A stretch of DNA of 10,311 bases from Bacillota bacterium (GCA_023415915.1 JAEZIZ010000129.1:1-10311); one strand, 5' to 3'; counted from the first letter of the stretch, positions 1-7,170 are shown. The notes: generated by a model from the sequence alone, not told the origin. Numbers and translations: made by a program.

Positions 1-7
1 AAGTCAA

Positions 8-643
8 CTATCTGACGGGTATGCGCAGCACTACTCCGGGCACGAACTCGCTCGGCTTAAAGTCCCTGTTGGCGGCAAGCAGGCTGCTTACCCTTATGCC
101 GAACGCGTCCGCGACCGACACAAGCGTATCGCCTTCCTTTACCGTGTAGCGCTTCCCCAGTTCCTGGGATTTTCTCACCTTCACCCGCTGCCCCTCGCGC
201 AGCTTTAACGGGTTTACGCCGGGGTTTAACGTGCAGAACGTCGATATGTCCATATCATACCGTCCGAGCACGTCGGAAAGCTTCTCGTTCCTGCCTAATG
301 TATAATACGCTATAAGCTGTCTTGCAAGCGGCAGCACAATCACCTGCCCCGGCACGTAATGCGACGGGTTTAAAAAAGGGTTGCTGCTGAGCAGCGTCTC
401 AACCGTTATGCCGCGGCGCTTCGCTATGCGGTACAGCGTGTCCCCCCTTCTAATCGCGTAAAAAACGCCTCTGCCGCAGCCGCCGCTTTTGCTGGGTATC
501 CTTATTCTGCTGCCCTGCGTTATGGCGGGAATGTCGTTTAATGCTTTTAGTTCCTTCTCGCTCACGGAAAACTTCCTCGCTACGGACGAAAAAGTGTCTC
601 CCGTCTCCGCGTAATATTCAAAATAATCGCAAGGATACGCCAT
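8..643 (-). CDS. Four-LysM-domain protein, likely peptidoglycan or spore-envelope binding
   Basis: The 211-aa product is almost entirely LysM modules, which bind N-acetylglucosamine-containing glycans such as peptidoglycan. I see four: residues 9-50 (GDTFSSVARKF, ending RIRIP), 61-105 (RRGDTLYRIAKRRGI, ending VIVLP), about 112-157 (a degenerate copy lacking the GDT start but keeping LNPGVNP and EGQRVKV) and 165-209 (KEGDTLVSVADAFGI, ending LRIP). There is no hydrophobic signal peptide and no catalytic domain, so it is either released by a non-classical route, loaded onto the forming spore, or cytoplasmic. LysM proteins without a signal occur among spore coat and cortex proteins; that is an analogy only. 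The ATG at 643 is preceded by AAGGAGAG, supporting this start. It is divergent from nadA and the frame is intact. The domain call is firm; the cellular role is open. Confidence 0.88.
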   Translation of the reverse strand: MAYPCDYFEYYAETGDTFSSVARKFSVSEKELKALNDIPAITQGSRIRIPSKSGGCGRGVFYAIRRGDTLYRIAKRRGITVETLLSSNPFLNPSHYVPGQVIVLPLARQLIAYYTLGRNEKLSDVLGRYDMDISTFCTLNPGVNPLKLREGQRVKVRKSQELGKRYTVKEGDTLVSVADAFGIRVSSLLAANRDFKPSEFVPGVVLRIPVR

Positions 644-828
644 AAGCTCTCCTTTTTCGATAAATCGATTACTGCATTTACTTCCGATAAAACTTCAGTT
701 TACCAGCCCTCAATATTAATTTATTTATTGCTCCCCGCGTTAATGACACGCCGCCGCGGATTTAGCGCGCGGCAAGCTTGCTGCTTGCTGCCTTTGCCTG
801 CAATAGCTGCAATTTTACCAATGGATTC

Positions 829-857
829 TTGCATTTTATATAACTGGTTGTTAAAAT
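829..857 (+). promoter_or_regulatory. Sigma-A-type promoter of nadABC
   Basis: TTGCAT (829-834) and TAAAAT (852-857) are separated by exactly 17 bp, putting the start of transcription near 864. This also settles the start of nadA: the in-frame ATG at 856 lies inside the -10 box and could not be in the transcript, whereas ATG 889 lies about 25 nt downstream behind a GAAGG ribosome site. Confidence 0.6.
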
Positions 858-870
858 GGAGATTAAACAA
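848..870. promoter_or_regulatory. Candidate operator: imperfect inverted repeat over the nadA -10 box
   Basis: TTGTTAAA (848-855) and TTAAACAA (863-870) are inverted with 7 of 8 positions matching and a 7-bp spacer; they cover the -10 box and the predicted start. A smaller inverted pair, TAAC (841-844) and GTTA (850-853), sits just upstream. De novo NAD operons of Bacillota are commonly controlled by a niacin-responsive repressor (NiaR/YrxA), but I cannot match this to that regulator's motif. The arms resemble Rex half sites, but the spacing does not fit the 18-bp Rex site. The site is AT-rich, so chance is a real alternative. Confidence 0.3.
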
Positions 871-888
871 ACAAAACGAAGGCAAAAA

Positions 889-1788
889 ATGCGTATTGAA
901 GATGAAATAAAAAAACTAAAGGACGAGAAAAACGCGATAATACTCGCGCATTACTACCAGACGGAGGACATACAGGACGTCGCCGATCTTGTGGGCGATT
1001 CGTACGCCTTAAGCAAAAAGGCGCGGGATAACGACGCGCAGATGATAGTATTCTGCGGCGTCAGGTTTATGGCTGAGAGCGCGAAGATATTAAGCCCTCA
1101 TAAAAAGGTGCTGCTGCCAGTAATGGACGCCGGCTGCCCGATGGCCGATATGATTACGGCGGATGATATAGCCGAGCTGCGGCAAAAGTACCCGGACGCC
1201 GCCGTAGTGACGTACATAAATTCCAACACCGACGTCAAAGCGGCAAGCGACGTTTGCGTTACGTCCTCCAACGCCGTAAAAGTAGTTCGCTCTTTAAAAG
1301 AAAAACGTGTCGTTTTCGTGCCCGACCAAAATCTTGCGGCTTATGTTGCGTCACAGGTTCCCGAAAAGGAGATAATACCGTTCCACGGCTTCTGCATAGT
1401 GCATCACCAGCTGAAAGTAAAAGACGTTGACGACGCCAAAGCTGCAATACCCGACGCGCTCGTGCTGGCGCACCCCGAATGCCCGCCTGAGGTGCTTAAA
1501 AAGGCGGATTACGTAGGCAGCACGGCGGGCATAATAGAATACGCACGTAAATCGCCGGGTAAAAGGTTTCTTATCGGCACGGAGATGGGCATACTTCATA
1601 CGCTCAAACGGGAAAATCCCGACAAGCAGTTTTTCCTGCTTGCGCCCAAGCTTTTGTGCACCAATATGAAAAAGACAAAGATAGCCGACGTACTCGAAGC
1701 ATTGAAATACGAACGGCATGAAATAACGCTTAGCGGCGAGATTATTGAAAAGGCCAAGCGAAGCCTTGACAGAATGCTTGAGGTTTAG
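889..1788 (+). CDS. nadA: Quinolinate synthase NadA
   Basis: NadA is a [4Fe-4S] enzyme that condenses iminoaspartate (made by NadB) with dihydroxyacetone phosphate to give quinolinate, the second step of aspartate-based NAD synthesis in the cytosol. From ATG 889 the protein has 299 aa, typical of the short single-chain NadA group. Family motifs are clear: LAHYYQ near residue 20, GDSYAL near 36, YINSNTDVKAASDVCVTSSNA at 109-129 (given in part), HPECPPEV near 195, DYVGSTAG near 207 and IGTEMGILH near 229. The three cluster cysteines are at 83 (GCPMAD), 169 (GFCIVHH) and 257 (LLCTNMKK), spaced as in characterised NadA. GAAGG with a 6-nt spacer precedes ATG 889; the ATG at 856 overlaps the promoter -10 box. 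It is the first gene of nadABC, 20 bp upstream of nadB. Confidence 0.97.
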   Translation: MRIEDEIKKLKDEKNAIILAHYYQTEDIQDVADLVGDSYALSKKARDNDAQMIVFCGVRFMAESAKILSPHKKVLLPVMDAGCPMADMITADDIAELRQKYPDAAVVTYINSNTDVKAASDVCVTSSNAVKVVRSLKEKRVVFVPDQNLAAYVASQVPEKEIIPFHGFCIVHHQLKVKDVDDAKAAIPDALVLAHPECPPEVLKKADYVGSTAGIIEYARKSPGKRFLIGTEMGILHTLKRENPDKQFFLLAPKLLCTNMKKTKIADVLEALKYERHEITLSGEIIEKAKRSLDRMLEV

Positions 1789-1808
1789 CCGCCTTTCGGG
1801 GGCATCTG

Positions 1809-3359
1809 ATGAAACGATACATATGCAGCACGCAAAGCGGCATTGAAACCCACGATGTGGATGTGGCGGTAATAGGCAGCGGCCTTGCCGGTATGTACGC
1901 GGCATACCATTTAAACCGGTCGCTGAGCTGCGCTATTTTTACCAAGGACGTTATAGAGACGAGTTCTTCCTCGCTGGCCCAAGGGGGCATAGCGGCGGTT
2001 ACGGAGAGCGACGACAATTTTACGTACCACTTTGAGGACACCATGAAGGCGGGCGCCGGTCTCTGCGACCCGGACGCAGTACGCGTTATAGTGGAAGAAG
2101 CCCCCAACGAGATAAACGAGCTTATTAAGCTGGGTACAAATTTCGACCTCGACAGCGCCGGCCACCTGCTCACAACGCGCGAGGGCGGCCACGGCATGAA
2201 CCGCATACTGCACGCCGGCGGTGACGCGACGGGCCTTGAAATGGTAAAGACGCTGGAGAAAACAGTCACGAATCTCGATAACATTACTATGTATGAAAAC
2301 TCCTTCGTCAGCGACATAATAACGGAGGGCGGAAGGGTTTGCGGCCTGATGGTTCATATGGACGGCGGCTGGCATCTTTTCCGTACCGGCTACGTAATCA
2401 TCGCGACGGGCGGTCTCGGGCAGATATACAGGTATACCACCAACCCCGTGATAGCGACGGGCGACGGGTTCGCACTGGCGCAGCGTGCGGGCGCAGCGCT
2501 CGAAAACATGGAGTTCATACAGTTCCACCCCACCGGGCTATATACCAAGGAGAACAGGAACATGCAGTGCTTCCTGATATCCGAAGCGGTGCGCGGCGAG
2601 GGCGGAGTGCTGTTAAACGACGCGGGCGAGCGCTTCATGCTGGGCAGGCATCCGCTTGCGGAGCTTGCTCCGAGAGATATAGTCGCAAGGGAGATATACC
2701 GCGAGATACAGCATCAGACGTCGCCTTACGTGCGGCTGGATATCACAAGCAAGCCCGCCGACTTCCTTATAAGCCGCTTTCCTACGATATACCATACTTG
2801 CCTTGAGCGCGGCATAGACATGACGAAAAACTTCATACCCGTAGGCCCCGTGCAGCACTATATGATGGGCGGTGTAAAGACGGGGCTTTGGGGAGAAACG
2901 AGCGTGCGCGGGCTGCTTGCGTGCGGCGAAGTCGCTTCGACGGGTGTACACGGCGCCAACAGGCTGGCAAGCAACTCCACGCTTGAGTGCCTGGTGTTCG
3001 GGCGCAGGTGCGCGTACGTAATAAACGGAGGTTTCGAGCCGTGCAGAGTCAAAGCTCAGGTTCCCTGCGACGACTCAAAGGAGCCGTGCGATATTGACGC
3101 CGCCGCGAAGATAATAGACTTAAAGGGCATAATGGTGAAATACTGCGGCATACTGCGCAACAACGCCGATTTGACGTTCGGCCTTGCGCGGGCGCAAGAG
3201 ATAATGAACGAGATAGAATGTAAGCGACTTAAAACAATAAAAGATATGGAACTCTACAACATGACCTCGGTAGGCATTGAGGTGCTAAAAAGCGCGCTTA
3301 ACCGCAAGGAGTCGATAGGCGCGCATTTCCGTACGGATGAGAAAAATGATGATCGATAA
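1809..3359 (+). CDS. nadB: L-aspartate oxidase NadB
   Basis: NadB is a flavoprotein of the succinate dehydrogenase/fumarate reductase family that oxidises L-aspartate to iminoaspartate for NadA. In anaerobes fumarate or another acceptor probably replaces oxygen. The 516-aa length is normal. Visible in order are the FAD-binding GSGLAG at residues 23-28, the SSSLAQGGIAAV segment, TREGGHGMNRILHAGGDATG, the active-site HPTGL, SEAVRGEGGVLLN, LAPRDIVAREI, GPVQHYMMGGVKT and the second flavin contact ACGEVASTGVHGANRLASN. The C-terminal helical domain runs to the end. A GGGGG run lies 6 nt before ATG 1809, a modest ribosome site. It is 20 bp after nadA, and its last codons overlap the nadC start, so the three genes are very likely one transcript with coupled translation. 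Confidence 0.97.
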   Translation: MKRYICSTQSGIETHDVDVAVIGSGLAGMYAAYHLNRSLSCAIFTKDVIETSSSSLAQGGIAAVTESDDNFTYHFEDTMKAGAGLCDPDAVRVIVEEAPNEINELIKLGTNFDLDSAGHLLTTREGGHGMNRILHAGGDATGLEMVKTLEKTVTNLDNITMYENSFVSDIITEGGRVCGLMVHMDGGWHLFRTGYVIIATGGLGQIYRYTTNPVIATGDGFALAQRAGAALENMEFIQFHPTGLYTKENRNMQCFLISEAVRGEGGVLLNDAGERFMLGRHPLAELAPRDIVAREIYREIQHQTSPYVRLDITSKPADFLISRFPTIYHTCLERGIDMTKNFIPVGPVQHYMMGGVKTGLWGETSVRGLLACGEVASTGVHGANRLASNSTLECLVFGRRCAYVINGGFEPCRVKAQVPCDDSKEPCDIDAAAKIIDLKGIMVKYCGILRNNADLTFGLARAQEIMNEIECKRLKTIKDMELYNMTSVGIEVLKSALNRKESIGAHFRTDEKNDDR

Positions 3360-4182
3360 AAAATATCTTGAAAACTTTATAGCAATGGCGCTTGCCGAAG
3401 ACATAGGCACGGGCGACATAACGACGCAAAGTACCGTTCCGCAGCACGCGGTGATACAAGGGAGGTTCCTTGCCAAAGCCGCGGGCGTGCTGTGCGGCAC
3501 GGAAGTAGCTAAAGCCGTGTTCCGCTATATCGACCCGGACATAAAAGTGGAGTTTTGCTTCAGCGACGGGCAGGCAGTTAAAAACGGCGACATAATAGGT
3601 ACGATATCCGGCAGGGCTGCAGGCGTGCTGCAGGGCGAGCGGCTTGCGCTCAACATGATGCAGCGCATGTCGGGAATAGCCACGAAGACGAGTGAAGCGG
3701 TGGCGAAAGTCGCGGGCTTTCCCGTCCGCATACTCGATACGCGAAAGGTCACGCCGGGGCTGCGCGTGTTTGAAAAGTACGCGGTGCGCACAGGCGGAGG
3801 GCATAACCACAGGTTCTCGCTCGCCGACGGCGTGCTTATCAAGGACAACCATATAAAAGCGTCGGGCGGCATAACGAACGCGGTAAAGGCCGCGAAGGCT
3901 CTTGCCCCTATTACGCTGAAGATAGAAGTGGAGACCGAAACCTTGGAGCAGGTTGCCGAGGCGCTGAGCGCCGGTGCGGACATAATAATGCTCGACAACA
4001 TGTCCGTCGATATTATGAGGCAGGCAGTAGCTTTGATAGGCAAAAAAGCTCTCGTCGAAGCCTCGGGCAACATGGACGAAAAGGACTTAAGGGAAGTTGC
4101 CGCGACGGGCGTCGATTTCATATCGATAGGCGCGCTTACAAATTCGCCGAGGCCGCTCGATATCAGTTTAAAGTTTTCATAA
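3349..4182 (+). CDS. nadC: Nicotinate-nucleotide pyrophosphorylase (quinolinate phosphoribosyltransferase) NadC
   Basis: NadC transfers phosphoribose from PRPP to quinolinate and releases CO2 to give nicotinate mononucleotide, closing the pathway begun by nadB and nadA. Signature segments are AEDIGTGDITT at the N-terminus, MMQRMSGIAT, LDTRKVTPGLRVFEKYAV, RTGGGHNHR, LADGVLIKDNHI, KIEVETETLEQ, ADIIMLDNM, LVEASGNM and the C-terminal GVDFISIGALTNS. These supply the known basic and acidic active-site residues of the type II PRTase barrel. In-frame ATGs lie at 3337, 3346 and 3349. GGATGAG (3335-3341) is a good ribosome site for 3349 (7-nt spacer) or 3346, but 3337 has none, so I take 3349 (277 aa). 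Any of the three overlaps the end of nadB, pointing to translational coupling. A terminator follows 27 nt after the stop. Confidence 0.97.
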   Translation: MIDKKYLENFIAMALAEDIGTGDITTQSTVPQHAVIQGRFLAKAAGVLCGTEVAKAVFRYIDPDIKVEFCFSDGQAVKNGDIIGTISGRAAGVLQGERLALNMMQRMSGIATKTSEAVAKVAGFPVRILDTRKVTPGLRVFEKYAVRTGGGHNHRFSLADGVLIKDNHIKASGGITNAVKAAKALAPITLKIEVETETLEQVAEALSAGADIIMLDNMSVDIMRQAVALIGKKALVEASGNMDEKDLREVAATGVDFISIGALTNSPRPLDISLKFS

Positions 4183-4209
4183 AAACGCAAATCCAAACCG
4201 CTTTTTAAC

Positions 4210-4236
4210 GGCCGTCCACCGGCCTTTTTTATTTTT
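4210..4236 (+). terminator. Intrinsic terminator of nadABC
   Basis: A perfect 5-bp G/C stem, GGCCG (4210-4214) with CGGCC (4220-4224) and loop TCCAC, is followed at once by TTTTTTATTTTT. It lies 27 nt after the nadC stop and separates the operon from adhE. Confidence 0.85.
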
Positions 4237-4291
4237 GCCAAACATTTTGGCAGCATGCATAAAGCGCGCGCACAGTCCTCTAGCCTCCGAA

Positions 4292-4333
4292 ATAAACTTT
4301 AATAAAAAAAGGAATATTTTTTATAAAAATAGA
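4292..4333 (+). promoter_or_regulatory. A/T-rich UP-like tract upstream of the adhE promoter
   Basis: About 40 bp of nearly pure A/T in phased runs (AATAAAAAAA, ATTTTTTATAAAAAT) lie directly against the -35 hexamer, the position where UP elements contact the RNA polymerase alpha subunits. Together with a perfect core promoter this suggests very high output when derepressed. The call rests on composition and position only. Between the nadC terminator and this tract (4237-4291) I see nothing. Confidence 0.4.
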
Positions 4334-4351
4334 TTGACAAATAATTCACAA
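4334..4351. promoter_or_regulatory. Upstream Rex-type operator (O1), overlapping the -35 box
   Basis: TTGACAAATAATTCACAA differs from the Rex pattern TTGTGAA-n4-TTCACAA at only two positions, both in the left half. Those two bases are the ones needed to keep the -35 hexamer TTGACA. The right half TTCACAA is perfect. Its centre is 33 bp, about three helical turns, from the centre of O2, so two Rex dimers could sit on the same face of the DNA. Because of the imperfect left half it is probably the weaker site. Confidence 0.6.
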
Positions 4352-4362
4352 AGTCATATAAT
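4334..4362 (+). promoter_or_regulatory. Consensus sigma-A promoter of adhE
   Basis: TTGACA (4334-4339) and TATAAT (4357-4362) are both perfect matches to the housekeeping consensus and are spaced by exactly 17 bp. The predicted transcription start is near 4369, leaving a leader of about 130 nt before the adhE ATG. Both core elements are entangled with Rex-type operators. Confidence 0.9.
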
Positions 4363-4366
4363 GATA

Positions 4367-4384
4367 TTGTGAAATGTTTCACAA
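4367..4384. promoter_or_regulatory. Rex-type operator (O2) over the adhE transcription start
   Basis: TTGTGAAATGTTTCACAA is an 8+2+8 inverted repeat matching the known Rex operator pattern TTGTGAA-n4-TTCACAA at every defined position. The symmetry runs 3 bp further on each side (4364-4387). Rex is a redox sensor that binds DNA when NADH/NAD+ is low and lets go when NADH builds up; adhE is one of its classic targets in Gram-positive bacteria. The site begins 5 bp after the -10 box and covers the predicted start, so binding should block initiation. No rex gene lies in the window. Confidence 0.85.
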
Positions 4385-4391
4385 TATATAG

Positions 4392-4422
4392 TTTTTCAGG
4401 TATTGCCGGAATACCTGAAAAA
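4392..4422 (+). promoter_or_regulatory. Perfect 13-bp hairpin in the adhE leader RNA
   Basis: TTTTTCAGGTATT (4392-4404) pairs without a mismatch to AATACCTGAAAAA (4410-4422) across the 5-nt loop GCCGG. It lies about 25 nt into the predicted transcript. No U-tract follows on either strand (the flanks are T-before and A-after), so it is not an intrinsic terminator. Possible roles are 5'-end stabilisation, an RNase III or other processing site, or a protein-binding element. Confidence 0.6.
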
Positions 4423-4450
4423 TAAAAGGCTTTTTGGGGCAGTAATATTG

Positions 4451-4473
4451 ATAAAATCCCTTACGGGTTTTAT
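4451..4473 (+). promoter_or_regulatory. Second, weaker hairpin in the adhE leader
   Basis: ATAAAA(T)CCC (4451-4460, one bulged T) can pair with GGGTTTTAT (4465-4473) over a TTAC loop, ending about 11 nt before the TAAGGAGAGGAG ribosome site. With only three G-C pairs it is marginal. A T-rich stretch follows (AGATTTT), so a weak attenuator is conceivable but not supported further. Confidence 0.25.
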
Positions 4474-4501
4474 AGATTTTAAGTTTAAGGAGAGGAGTAC
4501 C

Positions 4502-7096
4502 ATGGCAGAGAAGAATAAGGAAGTCAATTTTCAGGCCGAGATAGACCGCCTGGTTAAAAACGCAAACGAGGCTCTCACCGCCTATATGCGCATGGACCAG
4601 CGGCAGGTAGACTCTATGGTGCACGCGATGACGCTCGCCGGGCTCGACAACCACATGGAGCTCGCTAGGATGGCTGTCGACGAAACGGGCCGCGGGGTGT
4701 TTGAAGACAAGGTTATAAAGAATATATTCGCAACAGAGTATATCTGGCACAGCATCAAGGATCAAAAGACTGTAGGCGTTGTGGACGAAAGCGAGCTTGA
4801 GGGCTACGTAGAAGTTGCGGAGCCGGTGGGCATAATAGCGGGCGTGACACCAGTGACAAACCCCACGTCCACTACTATGTTCAAGGCGCTGATATGCGCC
4901 AAAACGCGCAACCCTATAATATTCGCGTTCCATCCGTCGGCACAGAAGTGTTCCGCGGAAGCCGCCAAGATACTGCTTGATGCGGCTGTAAAAAACGGCG
5001 GCCCGAAGCACTGCATACAGTGGATAGAAACGCCTTCTATTGACGCGACGAACGCACTGATGAACCACCCCAGCGTATCGATGATACTAGCGACGGGCGG
5101 CGCGGGTATGGTAAGGTCCGCCTACAGCGCGGGCAAACCGGCGCTGGGCGTAGGTCCGGGCAACGTGCCGTGCTATATCCACAACGACGTTGACTTGGAG
5201 CGCGCGTGCACCGACCTTATAATATCCAAGACTTTCGACAACGGCATGATCTGCGCGTCCGAGCAGGCGGTCATAGTGCACAAGGATATCGCCAAGGCGT
5301 TCGAGGATACTATGAAGCGGCTGGGCTGCGCGTTCATGAACGACGAGGAGACGCAGAAGATATCGAAGTACGTTATAAACAGCGAGAGGCTTACCCTAAA
5401 CCCCGACGTTGTGGGCAAAACGGCGCACTGGATAGCGGCAAACGCGGGAGTAGACGTACCGGAAAACACGAAGATACTGCTTGTCAGGCTCGAGAAGCCG
5501 GGCAAGGATTACCCTTTGTCGCTGGAAAAGCTCTCCCCCGTGCTCGCGTACTTCGTCGCTAAAGACGAGAAGCAGGGCTTTGAGTTCGCAAGCAAAATGC
5601 TTGAGCTCGGCGGCCTCGGACACAGCGCGGTCATCCATTCAAACAACGAGGAGCTCTGCCGCGCGTACGGCGAGGCTATGAGGGTAGGCCGCGTTATAGT
5701 GAATTCCCCGTCGTCCCAGGGCGCCATAGGCGATATATACAATACCAACACGCCGTCGTTAACGCTTGGATGCGGCTCTTACGGGCACAACTCCACCACC
5801 GCGAACATCTCTTCGGTCAACCTCATTAACAAAAAGCGTATAGCGACAAGGAGAGTAAATATGCAGTGGTTCAAGATACCGCCCAAGATCTATTTTGAAA
5901 ACAACTCAGTGCAATACCTTGAGTCGATGCCCAATATCAGCCGCGCGTTTATAGTTACCGACCCTGTTATGGTAAAGCTAGGCTATGTCGACAAGGTGCT
6001 GCATTATCTGCGCAAGCGCGAACAGTACTGCCACAGCGAGATATATTCGGACGTTGAGCCCGACCCGTCTATAGAGACGATAATGCGCGGCGTGGAATCG
6101 ATGAACAAATTCAGCCCCGACGTGATAATCGCTCTCGGCGGAGGAAGCGCCATAGACGCCGCCAAAGGCATGTGGCTTTTTTACGAGCATCCGGAAACGG
6201 ATTTTGACGCATTGCGGCTTAAGTTCCTCGACATACGCAAACGCGCGTTTCTGTTCCCCAACTTAGGCAAAAAGGCGCAGCTGGTCGCAATACCCACTAC
6301 GTCTGGTACGGGCAGCGAGGTCACGTCTTTCTCCGTTATAACCGACAAAAGCAACGGCAACACGAAATACCCGCTGGCCGACTATGAACTTACGCCCGAC
6401 GTGGCTATAATAGACCCGCAGTTCGTGCGCACTATGCCTAAATCCATCACCGCCGATACCGGCCTGGATGTGCTGACTCACGCTATTGAGGCGTATGTGT
6501 CCATACTCGCCTCCGACTATACGAACGGCCTTGCGATAAAGGCCATAGAGCTGGTATTCAATTACCTGCGGCGCTCTTTTAACAATCCGGACGACGCAGA
6601 AGCGCGCGAGAAGATGCATAACGCTTCCTGCATAGCGGGCATGGCGTTTACGAATGCGTTTTTAGGTATCAATCACTCGCTCGCCCATAAGCTGGGCGGT
6701 GAGTACCATATACCGCATGGACGTGCAAACGCGATAATGCTGCCGCACGTAATAGAGTACAATTCGCAGCTGCCCACGAAGTTCGCCATATTCCCCAAAT
6801 ACGGCAAGTTTGCGGCGGACGAACGGTACGCTCAGATAGCGCGGTACATGGGCTTCGGCGGCGCTACGAAAGAGGAGCAGATAGCGGCGCTGATACGCGA
6901 GGTGCGCGCGCTGATGGCCGACCTCGGCATGCCCGCTACCATAGCTGAATGCGGCGTTAACGAAAAGGACTTCTTAAAGAAGCTGCCCGCTCTCGCCGAG
7001 CGCGCGTTCGAGGACCAGTGCACTACTTCCAACCCGCGCTACCCGCTCGTTGCTGAGCTTATGGATATATACAAAAAGGCGTATTACGGCAAATGA
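4502..7096 (+). CDS. adhE: Bifunctional acetaldehyde-CoA/alcohol dehydrogenase AdhE
   Basis: AdhE reduces acetyl-CoA to acetaldehyde and then ethanol, consuming two NADH; it is the main ethanol-forming, NAD+-recycling enzyme of many anaerobes and typically assembles into cytoplasmic helical filaments (spirosomes). The 864-aa protein has an N-terminal CoA-acylating aldehyde dehydrogenase domain (roughly residues 10-440) with LATGGAGMVRSAYSAG, ALGVGPGNVP and the catalytic cysteine at 251 in NGMICASEQ. After a linker comes an iron-dependent alcohol dehydrogenase domain (from about 455) with the nucleotide-binding ALGGGSAIDAAKGMW and PTTSGTGSEVT. Its probable iron ligands are Asp656 and His660 (DVLTH), His725 (NHSLAH) and His739 (HIPHG). 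Start ATG 4502 is set by the strong AAGGAGAGGAG site; the frame stays open upstream to a TTG at 4403, but that lies in the leader hairpin and has no ribosome site. It is a single-gene unit between two terminators, apparently Rex-controlled. Confidence 0.98.
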   Translation: MAEKNKEVNFQAEIDRLVKNANEALTAYMRMDQRQVDSMVHAMTLAGLDNHMELARMAVDETGRGVFEDKVIKNIFATEYIWHSIKDQKTVGVVDESELEGYVEVAEPVGIIAGVTPVTNPTSTTMFKALICAKTRNPIIFAFHPSAQKCSAEAAKILLDAAVKNGGPKHCIQWIETPSIDATNALMNHPSVSMILATGGAGMVRSAYSAGKPALGVGPGNVPCYIHNDVDLERACTDLIISKTFDNGMICASEQAVIVHKDIAKAFEDTMKRLGCAFMNDEETQKISKYVINSERLTLNPDVVGKTAHWIAANAGVDVPENTKILLVRLEKPGKDYPLSLEKLSPVLAYFVAKDEKQGFEFASKMLELGGLGHSAVIHSNNEELCRAYGEAMRVGRVIVNSPSSQGAIGDIYNTNTPSLTLGCGSYGHNSTTANISSVNLINKKRIATRRVNMQWFKIPPKIYFENNSVQYLESMPNISRAFIVTDPVMVKLGYVDKVLHYLRKREQYCHSEIYSDVEPDPSIETIMRGVESMNKFSPDVIIALGGGSAIDAAKGMWLFYEHPETDFDALRLKFLDIRKRAFLFPNLGKKAQLVAIPTTSGTGSEVTSFSVITDKSNGNTKYPLADYELTPDVAIIDPQFVRTMPKSITADTGLDVLTHAIEAYVSILASDYTNGLAIKAIELVFNYLRRSFNNPDDAEAREKMHNASCIAGMAFTNAFLGINHSLAHKLGGEYHIPHGRANAIMLPHVIEYNSQLPTKFAIFPKYGKFAADERYAQIARYMGFGGATKEEQIAALIREVRALMADLGMPATIAECGVNEKDFLKKLPALAERAFEDQCTTSNPRYPLVAELMDIYKKAYYGK

Positions 7097-7137
7097 CGTT
7101 AATCAAAGCCCTATAAGTTTTGGAACTTTAATATATA

Positions 7138-7170
7138 AAAGCCCGTCGTTGCGGGCTTTCTTTTTTCTTT
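7138..7170 (+). terminator. Strong intrinsic terminator of adhE, probably bidirectional
   Basis: AAAGCCCG (7138-7145) pairs perfectly with CGGGCTTT (7152-7159) around a 6-nt loop, followed by CTTTTTTCTTTT. On the opposite strand the same stem is followed by TATATATTAAAG, a poorer U-tract, but it is the only terminator-like hairpin between adhE and the convergent decarboxylase genes, so it may serve both. Between it and 7272 I see no gene. Confidence 0.85.

Noticed and set aside
772..781. Palindrome GCAAGCTTGC upstream of nadA
   Set aside because: A 10-bp palindrome well upstream of the promoter in G/C-rich repeats of GCTTGCTGC type; nothing ties it to regulation.
856..888. Upstream in-frame ATG of nadA at 856
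   Set aside because: It lies inside the -10 box of a well-spaced promoter and has no ribosome site; ATG 889 has GAAGG at the right distance.
728..910. 60-aa plus-strand frame between the LysM gene and nadA
   Set aside because: It crosses the nadA promoter and start in another frame, has no ribosome site and a low-complexity hydrophobic product.
3525..4256. Long minus-strand frame opposite nadC, and similar frames opposite nadB and adhE
   Set aside because: These are antisense shadows of well-identified enzymes, with no ribosome sites or domains.
4403..4501. In-frame upstream extension of adhE by 33 codons from TTG 4403
   Set aside because: It starts inside the leader hairpin, lacks a ribosome site and adds residues absent from the AdhE family; ATG 4502 has a strong AAGGAGAGGAG site.
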